The notes under the pieces were generated by a model. The model was not told where the DNA came from, did not search any database, and saw only the letters and a program-made list of their open reading frames with translations. From Luteitalea sp. (GTDB lineage: Bacteria > Acidobacteriota > Vicinamibacteria > Vicinamibacterales > Vicinamibacteraceae), in the NCBI GenBank assembly GCA_009377495.1, contig WHTZ01000044.1:1-51980 (forward strand): a stretch of DNA of 51,980 nucleotides, read 5' to 3'. How positions within the stretch are numbered: position 1 is the first letter of the stretch; each line of letters opens with the position of its first letter. Positions 1-7,212 of the stretch are shown piece by piece. The position numbers and the translations under genes were made by a program.

Positions 1-2
1 TC

Positions 3-1349
3 GTCACCACGCCGGAAGAGCTCAACGGGCAGGCCGCCGGACTGCTCAGCCTCGATGACCTGGAGAACCCGCCGTTCGGCGTGACGCCTGACACACCGAT
101 GTTCGACAACCCGTCAAAAACGAGCTTCGCACCGCGCATCGGCGCCGCGTGGAACCCGCTCGGTGACGTGAAATCGACGGTCAAGGCGGGTTACGGTATC
201 TTCTACCAGCCGCTCACGACGTCGTTCTATCGGGGCACGACCTTCCGCATCTACCCGTACTTCGCGGGCGTCGACATTCGGCAACCACCCGTCTTTGGTC
301 CAGGCATGATCGATGTGTTGGCGCAGGGCGTGAACCCTGACACGGTGCAGAAGCGATCCGAGTTCATCTTCTACGGCGCCGAGCAGCCCTTCATGCAGCA
401 GTGGCACGTGGATTTCGAGCGCGATCTCGGCTGGAACATGACTGGCGAGATCGGATACATCGGATCCAAAGGGCACAACCTGCCGTTCTATGGCGACCCG
501 AACACGACCCCATCCGAGTACGGCCCTGACGGCGTCAAGCGCCTGGTTCCGGATGCGGCGCTCCGCTACCCGAGCTGGGGCCGGATCCGGACGCGCATCA
601 ACAACGCACGTTCCATTTATCACGGCATGACCGTGGGCATTACCAAGCGGTACGCTGACGGCTGGCAGCTCCAGGCGTCCTACACGCTCGGTGACTCGAA
701 GGACACCTGGTCGGGCGGCCAGATCGGCGGCTCCGACTTCAACAACGGCGCGGGCAGCGCCACCGACTGGTGGGATCCGGAATACGAGTTCGGCCCGTCC
801 AGCTACGACGTCCGACACAATCTCGTGATCAACGGTGTCTACCTGCTGCCGTTCGGACGGAATCTGACCGGACTCGGTGGCGTGCTCGCGAGCGGCTGGC
901 AGATCGGCGGCGTCCTGCAGCTCTCGAGCGGCCTTCCGTTCACACCGTTCCTCTCGTACGATCAGGTAGGCGACGGGCAGAGCGACGACGGCCTGCACAA
1001 GCCGAACGTCGATAGCGCGGTGAGCTATCCCAAGACGTCGGAGCAGTGGTTCGACCCGTCCGCCTTCAGCGTGCCTGATGACGGCGTGTTCGGCAACGCA
1101 AAGCGCAACTCGCTGCGGGCCCCCGGCCTGAAGGTCGCCGACCTCTCGCTGTTCAAGAACTTCACGTTCGGAGGCTACCAAGCGCAGTTCCGGCTGGAAG
1201 CGTTCAACGCGTTCAACTGGGTAAGCTTCGGCTTGCCGGATGCCACGATCTTCGACCCGGGTGGCGTCCGGAACCCGACGGCCGGGCGGATCAACAGCAC
1301 GTCGACCGCGGCGCGCCAGATTCAGCTCGGGTTCAAGTTCCTCTTTTGA
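3..1349 (+). CDS. TonB-dependent receptor, C-terminal part (5' end outside window)
   Basis: This is the outer-membrane beta-barrel part of an Oar-like TonB-dependent receptor. The frame is open from the first complete codon at base 3, so the gene starts upstream of the window and no start should be assigned inside it. What is visible is typical of the last 450 residues of acidobacterial receptors: alternating amphipathic strands, the motif GAAWNPLGDVKSTVKAGYG, and the end QIQLGFKFLF, whose terminal Phe is a BamA-recognition signature of barrel proteins. The N-terminal carboxypeptidase-like and plug domains are not in view. The aldolase gene follows 10 bases downstream with its own ribosome binding site, so co-transcription is likely. 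The ligand is unknown; from the neighbours it may be an aromatic acid, which is inference only. Confidence 0.9.
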   Translation, partial: VTTPEELNGQAAGLLSLDDLENPPFGVTPDTPMFDNPSKTSFAPRIGAAWNPLGDVKSTVKAGYGIFYQPLTTSFYRGTTFRIYPYFAGVDIRQPPVFGPGMIDVLAQGVNPDTVQKRSEFIFYGAEQPFMQQWHVDFERDLGWNMTGEIGYIGSKGHNLPFYGDPNTTPSEYGPDGVKRLVPDAALRYPSWGRIRTRINNARSIYHGMTVGITKRYADGWQLQASYTLGDSKDTWSGGQIGGSDFNNGAGSATDWWDPEYEFGPSSYDVRHNLVINGVYLLPFGRNLTGLGGVLASGWQIGGVLQLSSGLPFTPFLSYDQVGDGQSDDGLHKPNVDSAVSYPKTSEQWFDPSAFSVPDDGVFGNAKRNSLRAPGLKVADLSLFKNFTFGGYQAQFRLEAFNAFNWVSFGLPDATIFDPGGVRNPTAGRINSTSTAARQIQLGFKFLF

Positions 1350-1359
1350 TGGAGCGATC

Positions 1360-2226
1360 ATGGCGGCGATCCCACGCTTGAACAACATCATCCACGCGCT
1401 CGAGCAGGGGACGGTCCCCATCGCCGCCTTCGTCTCTCCGCCGTCGGTCGAGAACGTCCTCGCGCTCTCGGGCGCGCGCTACGACGGTGTCATCTTCGAG
1501 GCGGAGCACAACCCCTACGACATCAAGACGCTCCGCGACTGCCTCCAGTACATGTTGAACCGCCGAGAGATCCTCGAGCGCGGCACGCTCTCCCCGGCGG
1601 TCACGCCGATGATCCGCATCCCGCCGAACGGCGGCGAGATGAACCAGTGGCTGGCCAAGCAGGTGCTGGACATCGGATCCTACGGTGTCGTGTGGCCCCA
1701 CATCAGTACGGTCGAAGAGGCCTACAACGCGGTGGCCGCCTGCCGCTACCCGCGGCCCCGCTCGGCGCGGCCATACGAGCCCGCCGGGCAGCGCGGTGAC
1801 GCTCCCACCCACGCGGCGCGCTACTGGGGCATCACGCAGCAGGACTACTACGCCCGGGCGGACGTCTGGCCGTTGAATCCACACGGCGAGATCCTCGTCA
1901 TCATCATGTGTGAGCAGGTGAAGGCGATCGACAACCTGCCGCGGATCCTGAAAGAGGTACCCGGCATCGGCGTGGTGCTCATCGGCGAGGGGGATCTGTC
2001 GCAGAACCTCGGCTTCCCGCGCCAGTACGAACATCCGGCCGTGGTGGAGGCAATGACCGCCATCCGGCGGATCTGCAACGAGCACGATGTGCCGTGCGGC
2101 CACCCCCACGTAGATGCGCAAAATGCGGCCAGGATCGTCGATGAGGGCTATCGCTTTCTCATGACGGCGCCGACCCGGTCGTACGCAGGGCTGGAGGCGT
2201 GCCGGAAGCTCTTGAGTAAGGCGTGA
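1360..2226 (+). CDS. HpcH/HpaI family aldolase
   Basis: This is a predicted cytoplasmic class II (metal-dependent) pyruvate aldolase of the HpcH/HpaI family, about 288 residues. The metal ligands of the family can be placed: Glu in MCEQVKAIDN and Asp in IGEGDLSQNLG. The substrate-binding Arg is probably that of MIRIPPNGG, and EAEHNPYD matches the usual D/E-x-EH segment. The ATG at 1360 was chosen because GGAGCG lies just upstream and the family N-terminus begins here; the frame stays open further upstream but overlaps the receptor gene. Such enzymes cleave hydroxy-oxo-acids from meta-cleavage pathways to pyruvate and an aldehyde or oxo-acid. The true substrate cannot be read. The 3' end is adjacent to the next gene. 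Confidence 0.85.
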   Translation: MAAIPRLNNIIHALEQGTVPIAAFVSPPSVENVLALSGARYDGVIFEAEHNPYDIKTLRDCLQYMLNRREILERGTLSPAVTPMIRIPPNGGEMNQWLAKQVLDIGSYGVVWPHISTVEEAYNAVAACRYPRPRSARPYEPAGQRGDAPTHAARYWGITQQDYYARADVWPLNPHGEILVIIMCEQVKAIDNLPRILKEVPGIGVVLIGEGDLSQNLGFPRQYEHPAVVEAMTAIRRICNEHDVPCGHPHVDAQNAARIVDEGYRFLMTAPTRSYAGLEACRKLLSKA

Positions 2227-2234
2227 GGGGAGAC

Positions 2235-2546
2235 ATGTACGCGGTACTGGGCATCATCAAGGTGAAGCCGGAGCACCTGACAGCGTTCATCGAAAACGTC
2301 CGGAACCACGCGAGGCTCAGCGCGGGCGAGGCGGGGTGCCTCCGGTTCGACGTTCTGCAAGACGCCGTGGACCCGCTGACCATCTGCCTGTACGAGGTGT
2401 TCCGCAGCGAGGCCGACCTGGAGAGACACCGGCAGCAGGGCTACTACAGCCGTTGGATGGAGATGTCGCGCGGCTGGCGCGACGCCTCCGCCTACACCCG
2501 CCGCGTCCTTCACACCCTCTATCCCGGAGACGACGCGTGGCGGTAG
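2235..2546 (+). CDS. Antibiotic biosynthesis monooxygenase (ABM) domain protein
   Basis: This small single-domain protein of 103 residues has the ferredoxin-like ABM fold. The pattern MYAVLGIIKVKPEHLTAFIE, then GEAGCLRFDVLQD and a YEVFRSEADLERHRQ segment is diagnostic of the family, which includes cofactor-free monooxygenases and LsrG-like isomerases. A GTG at 2223 overlaps the stop of the aldolase gene, but the ATG at 2235 is preceded by AGGGGAGA at good distance and matches the family N-terminus, so I use it. Position directly behind the aldolase suggests a role in the same pathway, perhaps as quinol monooxygenase or isomerase; this is not proven. It is convergent with the following reverse-strand gene. 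Confidence 0.8.
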   Translation: MYAVLGIIKVKPEHLTAFIENVRNHARLSAGEAGCLRFDVLQDAVDPLTICLYEVFRSEADLERHRQQGYYSRWMEMSRGWRDASAYTRRVLHTLYPGDDAWR

Positions 2547-2563
2547 CGTCGCGGCCTCTTCGC

Positions 2564-3550
2564 TTAGATTCTGAAAGACTCCAGTGTCTCCGGAGCGAAC
2601 AGCTGGTGCGGCTCCAGCCGCTGCTTCGACAACCCCTGCTCGTACGAGTAGCGGAGAAACGTCTCGAGGACACGGCGGTTCCGCTCGAAACCGTACGGCC
2701 AGAAGTCCTCTCCCATCTCGCGTCGCGTCTCCTCGACATGCGAGATCAGCCACGGCAGCATGGCCTTCAGCGCGGCCGTCTCCTGCAGGTCCGTGTACGT
2801 CTCACGCTGCGCCACCGAGAACGCTTTGTAGAGGGACTGCGCGACCCACGGCGACCGCTCGTAGACCTCGCGGCGGATCACGACGGTGTGCATGATTGGG
2901 AAGATGCCCGTGCGCCGGAAGTAGTCGCGCTCGACCGACACGAAGTCGTGGAACAGCCGCTTCACCTGGCCGCGGCCAAAGCTGGACGGCGTCCGCGCCG
3001 TGTACAGCGCGTCGATCTCGCCGCGGGCGAGCATCGACGACAACGTCTGCGTCGGCCCGATGCGCTCGATGCGGATATCGGGTGGCAATTGGAGCTTCAG
3101 CTTTTCTGGGCGTCCCGGCTCCTCCTCGCCGCCGGTGTAGTACGTCACGCTGTTCACGGCCACGCTGTACTCATCCGACAGGATGCCGCGGATCCACACC
3201 ACCGCCGTCATCTGATACTCGGGACTGCCGACCTTCTTGCCGACGAGATCCACCGGTTCGGCGATACCGCTGGCCGCGTTCACGTAGATGCAGGAGTGCC
3301 GGAATACCCGCGACGGAAACACCGGGATGGCAATGAACGGCCGCTCCGGCTCGAACAACGACACCACATACGACGACAGCGACATCTCGGCGGCGTCGAA
3401 TTCGCGGTGCCGGAGCATCCGAAAGAACGTCTCCTCCACCGGGAGCGCGAGGTAATTGAGATCGATGCCGTCCGGCTGCACCCGCCCCTCGAGGAGCGCA
3501 CGCGTGCGGTCGTAGTTCCAGCACGCCATCGTCAATTCAGTCTTCGACAC
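2564..3550 (-). CDS. 4,5-dihydroxyphthalate decarboxylase-like protein (copy 1)
   Basis: This is a protein of about 328 residues with the periplasmic-binding-protein type II fold used by 4,5-dihydroxyphthalate decarboxylase (Pht5-like). Visible signatures are LTMACWNYDRTRALLEGRVQPDG at the N-terminus, FDAAEMSLSSYV, FIAIPVFPSRVFRHS, DLVGKKVGSPEY and FPIMHTVVIR. The start is taken as GTG at 3550, five bases after GAGGAG on the reverse strand; an ATG at 3529 is possible. There is no signal peptide, unlike true transport binding proteins, which favours a cytoplasmic enzyme. It would decarboxylate an aromatic ortho-dicarboxylate derived from the Rieske oxygenase product; that is inference. It is divergent from the LigJ-like gene across about 195 bases that hold a repeated dyad. 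A second homologue lies at 12053-13000. Confidence 0.8.
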   Translation of the reverse strand: MSKTELTMACWNYDRTRALLEGRVQPDGIDLNYLALPVEETFFRMLRHREFDAAEMSLSSYVVSLFEPERPFIAIPVFPSRVFRHSCIYVNAASGIAEPVDLVGKKVGSPEYQMTAVVWIRGILSDEYSVAVNSVTYYTGGEEEPGRPEKLKLQLPPDIRIERIGPTQTLSSMLARGEIDALYTARTPSSFGRGQVKRLFHDFVSVERDYFRRTGIFPIMHTVVIRREVYERSPWVAQSLYKAFSVAQRETYTDLQETAALKAMLPWLISHVEETRREMGEDFWPYGFERNRRVLETFLRYSYEQGLSKQRLEPHQLFAPETLESFRI

Positions 3551-3612
3551 ACGTCTCCTCTTCTGCCGGCGCTCGGCGGCCGGCACGTATCCACCAGGCG
3601 GAACTGCGACGT

Positions 3613-3718
3613 AAGGACTCGTCCTAAACTCTACGTTGCTCCGCGTCACGTGCCGAGCAGTATGACGTATCACGCGGCATTCGGCGACGTGGCTGCATCA
3701 TCGACCAAGGACTCGTCC
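3613..3718. promoter_or_regulatory. Divergent promoter region with two copies of a 12-bp dyad
   Basis: The sequence AAGGACTCGTCC occurs at 3613-3624 and again at 3707-3718, 94 bases apart, in the region between two divergent catabolic genes. Its core GGAC-TC-GTCC is self-complementary, so each copy is a possible operator for a dimeric regulator. No regulator can be assigned from sequence alone. Confidence 0.4.
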
Positions 3719-3744
3719 GGGAATCCCAAGGAGCAGCCTCCGGC

Positions 3745-4782
3745 ATGATCATCGACGCCCATGGCCACTACACGACGGTCCCTCCTGGATTGCGGGTTTT
3801 CCGCGCCCTGCAGATCTCATCGATGGGCAAACCGACCAGGGGCAGGGTGAACATCAGCGACGACGAGATTCGGGCGTCGCTCGAGAAGGGGCAGATCAAG
3901 ATCCTGACGGAGCGCGGGATCGACGTCATGTTGTTCTCGCCGATGGCCTCGGCCATGGGGCATCACTTCGGCAACGCACGTGTCAGCCGCTACTGGACCG
4001 AGGTGAACAACGAGCTGATCCACCGCGTCTGCACGCTGTACCCGGACCGCTTCGTCGGCGTCTGCGCCCTGCCCCAGTCGCCTGGCGTGAGTCCGCGGGA
4101 GTGCATCGAGGAGCTGGAACGCTGCATCAACGAGTTCGGCTTCGTCGGCTGCAACCTGAACCCCGACCCGTCCGGCGGATACTGGACCGATCCGCCGCTC
4201 GGCGACGAATGGTGGTATCCGCTCTATGCGAAGCTCGAGGAGCTGGAGGTAGCCGCGATGGTCCACGCGTCGGCGACCTGCAACCCGGCGTTCCACACCA
4301 CCGGGTCGCACTACCTGAACGTCGACAGCTCGGCGTTCCTGCAACTGATGGAATCGCGCGTCTTCCAGGACTTCCCAAGGCTGCGCATCATCATCTCGCA
4401 CGGCGGCGGCAACGTCCCGTACCAGGCGGCGCGCTACCGCGCCATTAGCATCATGAACAAGTGGGAGCCGTTCGAGGCGTTCATCAAGCGGCTCTATTTC
4501 GACACGACCGTCTACAGCCAGGAGGCCATGGAGATGCTCGTCAAAGTGGTGAGCATCGACAATCTGCTCTTTGCCTCGGAGATGCTCGGCGGCGTCACGA
4601 CGATCGACCCGACGACCGGCCGCTTCTTCGACGACAACAAGCCGTGCCTGGACGCCATCACCTGGCTGACGGCGGAGGACCGAAAGAAGATCTACGAGGA
4701 GAACGCGTTGAAAGCGTATCCGCGCCTTGGCCCCATTCTCGAGCGGCGGTTGGCGCGCGTGGATGACAGGATTGTGAGATGA
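3745..4782 (+). CDS. Amidohydrolase, 4-oxalomesaconate hydratase (LigJ)-like
   Basis: This is a 345-residue metal-dependent amidohydrolase (amidohydrolase-2, ACMSD-related). The N-terminus MIIDAHGHYTTVPPGLRVFR carries the HxH metal motif and closely resembles LigJ, which hydrates 4-oxalomesaconate to 4-carboxy-4-hydroxy-2-oxoadipate in the protocatechuate 4,5-cleavage pathway. Further metal or active-site residues are in AMVHASATCNPAFHTTGSHY, the HGGGNVPYQAARYR segment and LLFASEMLGGV. LigJ begins MIIDCHGHYTT; here Ala replaces Cys. AAGGAG lies upstream of the ATG. Related decarboxylases of this superfamily (gamma-resorcylate type) are the main alternative. The neighbouring oxygenase and decarboxylase-like genes support a role in aromatic ring or ring-fission product metabolism. 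Confidence 0.82.
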   Translation: MIIDAHGHYTTVPPGLRVFRALQISSMGKPTRGRVNISDDEIRASLEKGQIKILTERGIDVMLFSPMASAMGHHFGNARVSRYWTEVNNELIHRVCTLYPDRFVGVCALPQSPGVSPRECIEELERCINEFGFVGCNLNPDPSGGYWTDPPLGDEWWYPLYAKLEELEVAAMVHASATCNPAFHTTGSHYLNVDSSAFLQLMESRVFQDFPRLRIIISHGGGNVPYQAARYRAISIMNKWEPFEAFIKRLYFDTTVYSQEAMEMLVKVVSIDNLLFASEMLGGVTTIDPTTGRFFDDNKPCLDAITWLTAEDRKKIYEENALKAYPRLGPILERRLARVDDRIVR

Positions 4783-4820
4783 CGTCACGAGGCACGAGAC
4801 ATCTCTCGGGAGGCTAGAAC

Positions 4821-5933
4821 GTGTCGGAAAAAACCCTCGCAGCAGTCAAGACGGGCCCATCAACCACGGAGCTGCGCGAGCTCGATCTACCGGATATTCC
4901 CGCGGACGCAGCGTTGATGAAGGTGGAAGTGGCCGGTGTCTGCGGCACCGATGTCAGCCAGTACCGTCTGCCGCTGCGCGGCGCTCCGCTGATCATGGGA
5001 CACGAGAATGTCGGCTATCTTGCGAAAGTCGGACGCGAGTTCGCCGCGCGCAAGGGATTCAAAGAGGGGGACCTGATGTTCCTCGAGCACTACCTCCCCT
5101 GCGGTCATTGCGAGTGGGACCACATGGGCGAGTACCGGCACTGCGCCGCCACCGAGTGGTTCTACGACCCCAAGGCGATCCGCTACGGCTACACGGCGAT
5201 GGACACGGCGCCGGGCTTGTGGGGCGGCTTCAGCCACTATTTGTACTTGCCCATCAATGCGGTGCTCCACAAGGTCGCGAACGGTCTTACCGCCGAGGAG
5301 GCAGGCGTCGCGACCCCGATGTCCAACGGTATTCAGTGGGCCCTGATGGACGGCGGCGTCGGCTATGCCTCCACGGTGCTCATCCAGGGACCTGGCCAGC
5401 AGGGACTCTGCTGCGCTATGGCCTCCAAGCAGGCGGGCGCCGCCCGCGTCATCCTCACGGGCCTGTCGACGGATGCCAGACGGCTCGAGGTGGCCAAGTC
5501 GCTCGGCGCTGATGACGTGATCAACGTGCAGGAGGAGGATGCGCTTGCCCGCGTGATGGAGATCACGGCCGGGCGCGGTGTCGACGTCGTCATCGACTGC
5601 ACCGTTGGGGCCGGCACGGCGCCCACGCTGCTGGGTATCGAGGCGACCAAGCGCCGCGGCGGGACGATGGTCGTGCAGGGGGAAGGCAACCAGGAGTTCC
5701 CGTCCTTCCCCATTGGCAGGCTCACGAGAAAGGGCATGACGCTCAAGAGCGCGCGCGGCCATTCCTACCGTGCGGTCGAGCTCGCCCTGTATCATCTCGC
5801 GGCGCGCCGGTTTCCGCTGGAGCTGATGACAACGCACCGCTTCCGGCTGTCGGAGGTCGATTACGCCATCAGGTCGGTGGGCGGTCAGGGGGCGCCTGGC
5901 GCGATCCACGTCTCGGTGATGCCCTGGACCTAA
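4821..5933 (+). CDS. Zinc-binding alcohol dehydrogenase (MDR family)
   Basis: This is a 370-residue medium-chain dehydrogenase/reductase. Catalytic zinc ligands are Cys41 in VCGTD and His61-Glu62 in MGHENVG. The nucleotide fold shows GPGQQGL. The structural zinc site is unusual: the usual four Cys pattern is Cys94-x2-Cys97-x2-Asp100-x7-Cys108, so Asp occupies the third Cys position. The GTG start at 4821 is preceded by GGGAGG. It lies 38 bases after the LigJ-like gene and 18 bases before the class II aldolase gene, consistent with one operon. It probably oxidises an alcohol or hydroxy-acid intermediate with NAD(P); the substrate cannot be inferred. Confidence 0.88.
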   Translation: MSEKTLAAVKTGPSTTELRELDLPDIPADAALMKVEVAGVCGTDVSQYRLPLRGAPLIMGHENVGYLAKVGREFAARKGFKEGDLMFLEHYLPCGHCEWDHMGEYRHCAATEWFYDPKAIRYGYTAMDTAPGLWGGFSHYLYLPINAVLHKVANGLTAEEAGVATPMSNGIQWALMDGGVGYASTVLIQGPGQQGLCCAMASKQAGAARVILTGLSTDARRLEVAKSLGADDVINVQEEDALARVMEITAGRGVDVVIDCTVGAGTAPTLLGIEATKRRGGTMVVQGEGNQEFPSFPIGRLTRKGMTLKSARGHSYRAVELALYHLAARRFPLELMTTHRFRLSEVDYAIRSVGGQGAPGAIHVSVMPWT

Positions 5934-5951
5934 ACGGGGAGACGGGACACC

Positions 5952-6656
5952 ATGTCACACGTGCAGGACGGTCGCGGCGAGAGGCCGGATCCGGCGGTAG
6001 TCAAGCAGCAGCTCGTCGACGCAATCCGCATGCTCGCGCGCGCCGGCATCATCGACCATAGCGGGCACGGCAGCGTCCGCCGCGACGGCGGGTCGTTCTA
6101 CATCAACTCGGGGGCGTCGGTGCGCGGCGCCCTGACCGCCGACGACATCGTGACCGTGGATCTCGAGGGCGCCCTGATCGAGGGGAGCGCCAGGCCGCCG
6201 CTCGAGTTTCACATCCATTCCGAGATCTACCGCGCGCGACCGGACGTGAGCGCCGTGATGCACACGCATCCTCGGTGGTCGACCTTTCTCACCATGGCCG
6301 GCGTGGCCTACAAGCCGGTCTATGCGCAGGGCACGCTGCTTGGCGACGTCCCGCTGATGGACTCGCCGCTCTCGGTGAACACCCGCTCGATGGGCGAAAA
6401 GCTGGCCGCTACGCTGGGCGGCGGGCGCGCAGCGCTCCTCAAGGCGCACGGCGTCGTCATCGCGGCCGCGGACGTCGTCGAGTGTTTCGCGCTCGCGGCG
6501 TACTGCGAAGAGAACGCCTATCGCCAGTACATGGCCATGCAGATCGGCACCCCGTATGTCTTCAGCGAGGCCGAGCAGCAGGCCTGCCGGGAGAATCTCT
6601 GGTCGCGCGGCCTCCTGAAGAAGGCCTGGGACCACTACCGTTCGAAGCTGGAGTGA
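5952..6656 (+). CDS. Class II aldolase/adducin family protein
   Basis: This is a 234-residue class II aldolase (araD/fucA family). The zinc-binding His triad is visible: His-x-His in AVMHTHPRWS and a third His in LLKAHGVVI. The acidic residue of LEFHIHSEIYRARPDVSAV is the likely general acid/base. The substrate-phosphate loop is not clearly conserved, as is common in members that act on non-phosphorylated hydroxy-acids or decarboxylate aromatic-derived acids (for example hydroxycinnamate or ring-fission intermediates). The gene begins 18 bases after the alcohol dehydrogenase, behind GGGGAGACGGG, and is convergent with the Rieske ferredoxin gene. Confidence 0.85.
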   Translation: MSHVQDGRGERPDPAVVKQQLVDAIRMLARAGIIDHSGHGSVRRDGGSFYINSGASVRGALTADDIVTVDLEGALIEGSARPPLEFHIHSEIYRARPDVSAVMHTHPRWSTFLTMAGVAYKPVYAQGTLLGDVPLMDSPLSVNTRSMGEKLAATLGGGRAALLKAHGVVIAAADVVECFALAAYCEENAYRQYMAMQIGTPYVFSEAEQQACRENLWSRGLLKKAWDHYRSKLE

Positions 6657-6668
6657 CTGGGCGTCAGT

Positions 6669-6986
6669 CTAGACCTCGATGTACACCGCTCCGTTCTCGA
6701 CCACGCTCCTGTACGTTCTGACCGGGACGACGCACGGCGGCTTGACGACCTCGCCGGTGCGGACGTTGAAGCAGCCCTGGTGGAAGTTGCACTCGATCAC
6801 TTCCCCCTCGAGAAAGCCCTCCGACAGCGAGCCGGGGCCGTGCGTGCAGGCATCGTCGGTCACGTGGAAACGGCCGTCGACGTTGAAGACGGCCAGCGTG
6901 AGGCCGTTGGTCTCGACCTTCAGCACTTCACCCGGAGCGATCTCGTCGATCACGCAGAGCTTGATCCGTGTCGGCGCGCGGTTCAT
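6669..6986 (-). CDS. Rieske [2Fe-2S] ferredoxin
   Basis: This 105-residue protein is a bacterial Rieske-type ferredoxin. The cluster ligands are in DACTHGPGSLSEG and ECNFHQGCFNVRTG, i.e. Cys-x-His, 16 residues, Cys-x2-His. The length and the C-terminal VENGAVYIEV are typical of small electron carriers (BphF or naphthalene dioxygenase ferredoxin type). It would pass electrons from the FAD reductase at 9033 to the oxygenase at 7213. It is encoded on the reverse strand, divergent from the oxygenase gene across about 225 bases, so both may share the regulatory region. Phthalate-type oxygenases usually use a fused reductase, so this three-component arrangement is a variation. Confidence 0.92.
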   Translation of the reverse strand: MNRAPTRIKLCVIDEIAPGEVLKVETNGLTLAVFNVDGRFHVTDDACTHGPGSLSEGFLEGEVIECNFHQGCFNVRTGEVVKPPCVVPVRTYRSVVENGAVYIEV

Positions 6987-7082
6987 TCAGCAGGCTCCTC
7001 GTCGACGCTCAGCGGGGGTGCACTGCGTCATCTCCACAATCCTGTCGTGCACCTGCTCAGCGGGAGCGGGTTGGGGCGTCAG

Positions 7083-7128
7083 ACAGAAATATGGGACAAT
7101 TCTGTATTATGGAGTTGTTTGGAACAGA
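7083..7128. promoter_or_regulatory. Repeated ACAGAA/TTCTGT half-sites in the ferredoxin-oxygenase promoter region
   Basis: ACAGAA at 7083-7088 is mirrored by TTCTGT at 7100-7105, and ACAGA recurs at 7124-7128. TATTAT at 7105-7110 could be a -10 box, but the -35 match is poor. The 225-base gap 6987-7212 between divergent ferredoxin and oxygenase genes holds these sites and the perfect palindrome further right; no gene is seen in it. Confidence 0.3.
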
Positions 7129-7174
7129 TAAGGGCACCGCGGCACATCCTCCAGTGATATAGTCCCCATGATAT

Positions 7175-7193
7175 ACAATGGTCCGACCATTGT
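7175..7193. promoter_or_regulatory. Perfect 19-bp palindrome, probable GntR/FadR-type operator
   Basis: ACAATGGTCCGACCATTGT is perfectly self-complementary around the central C at 7184. The core TGGTC-N-GACCA equals the core of the classic FadR operator, and FCD-domain GntR regulators bind variants of it. It lies 20 bases before the oxygenase start codon at 7213, between a possible promoter and the ribosome binding site, where binding would repress transcription. Two FCD-type GntR regulators are encoded in this window (15379-16170 and 16994-17755); which one, if either, binds is not shown. Confidence 0.7.
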
Positions 7194-7212
7194 GGAAGGG
7201 GAGTTTTGCGAC

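Noticed and set aside
2336..3748. Long forward open frame opposite the first decarboxylase-like gene
   Set aside because: It is Arg-rich antisense sequence with no family match; the reverse-strand gene has clear motifs.
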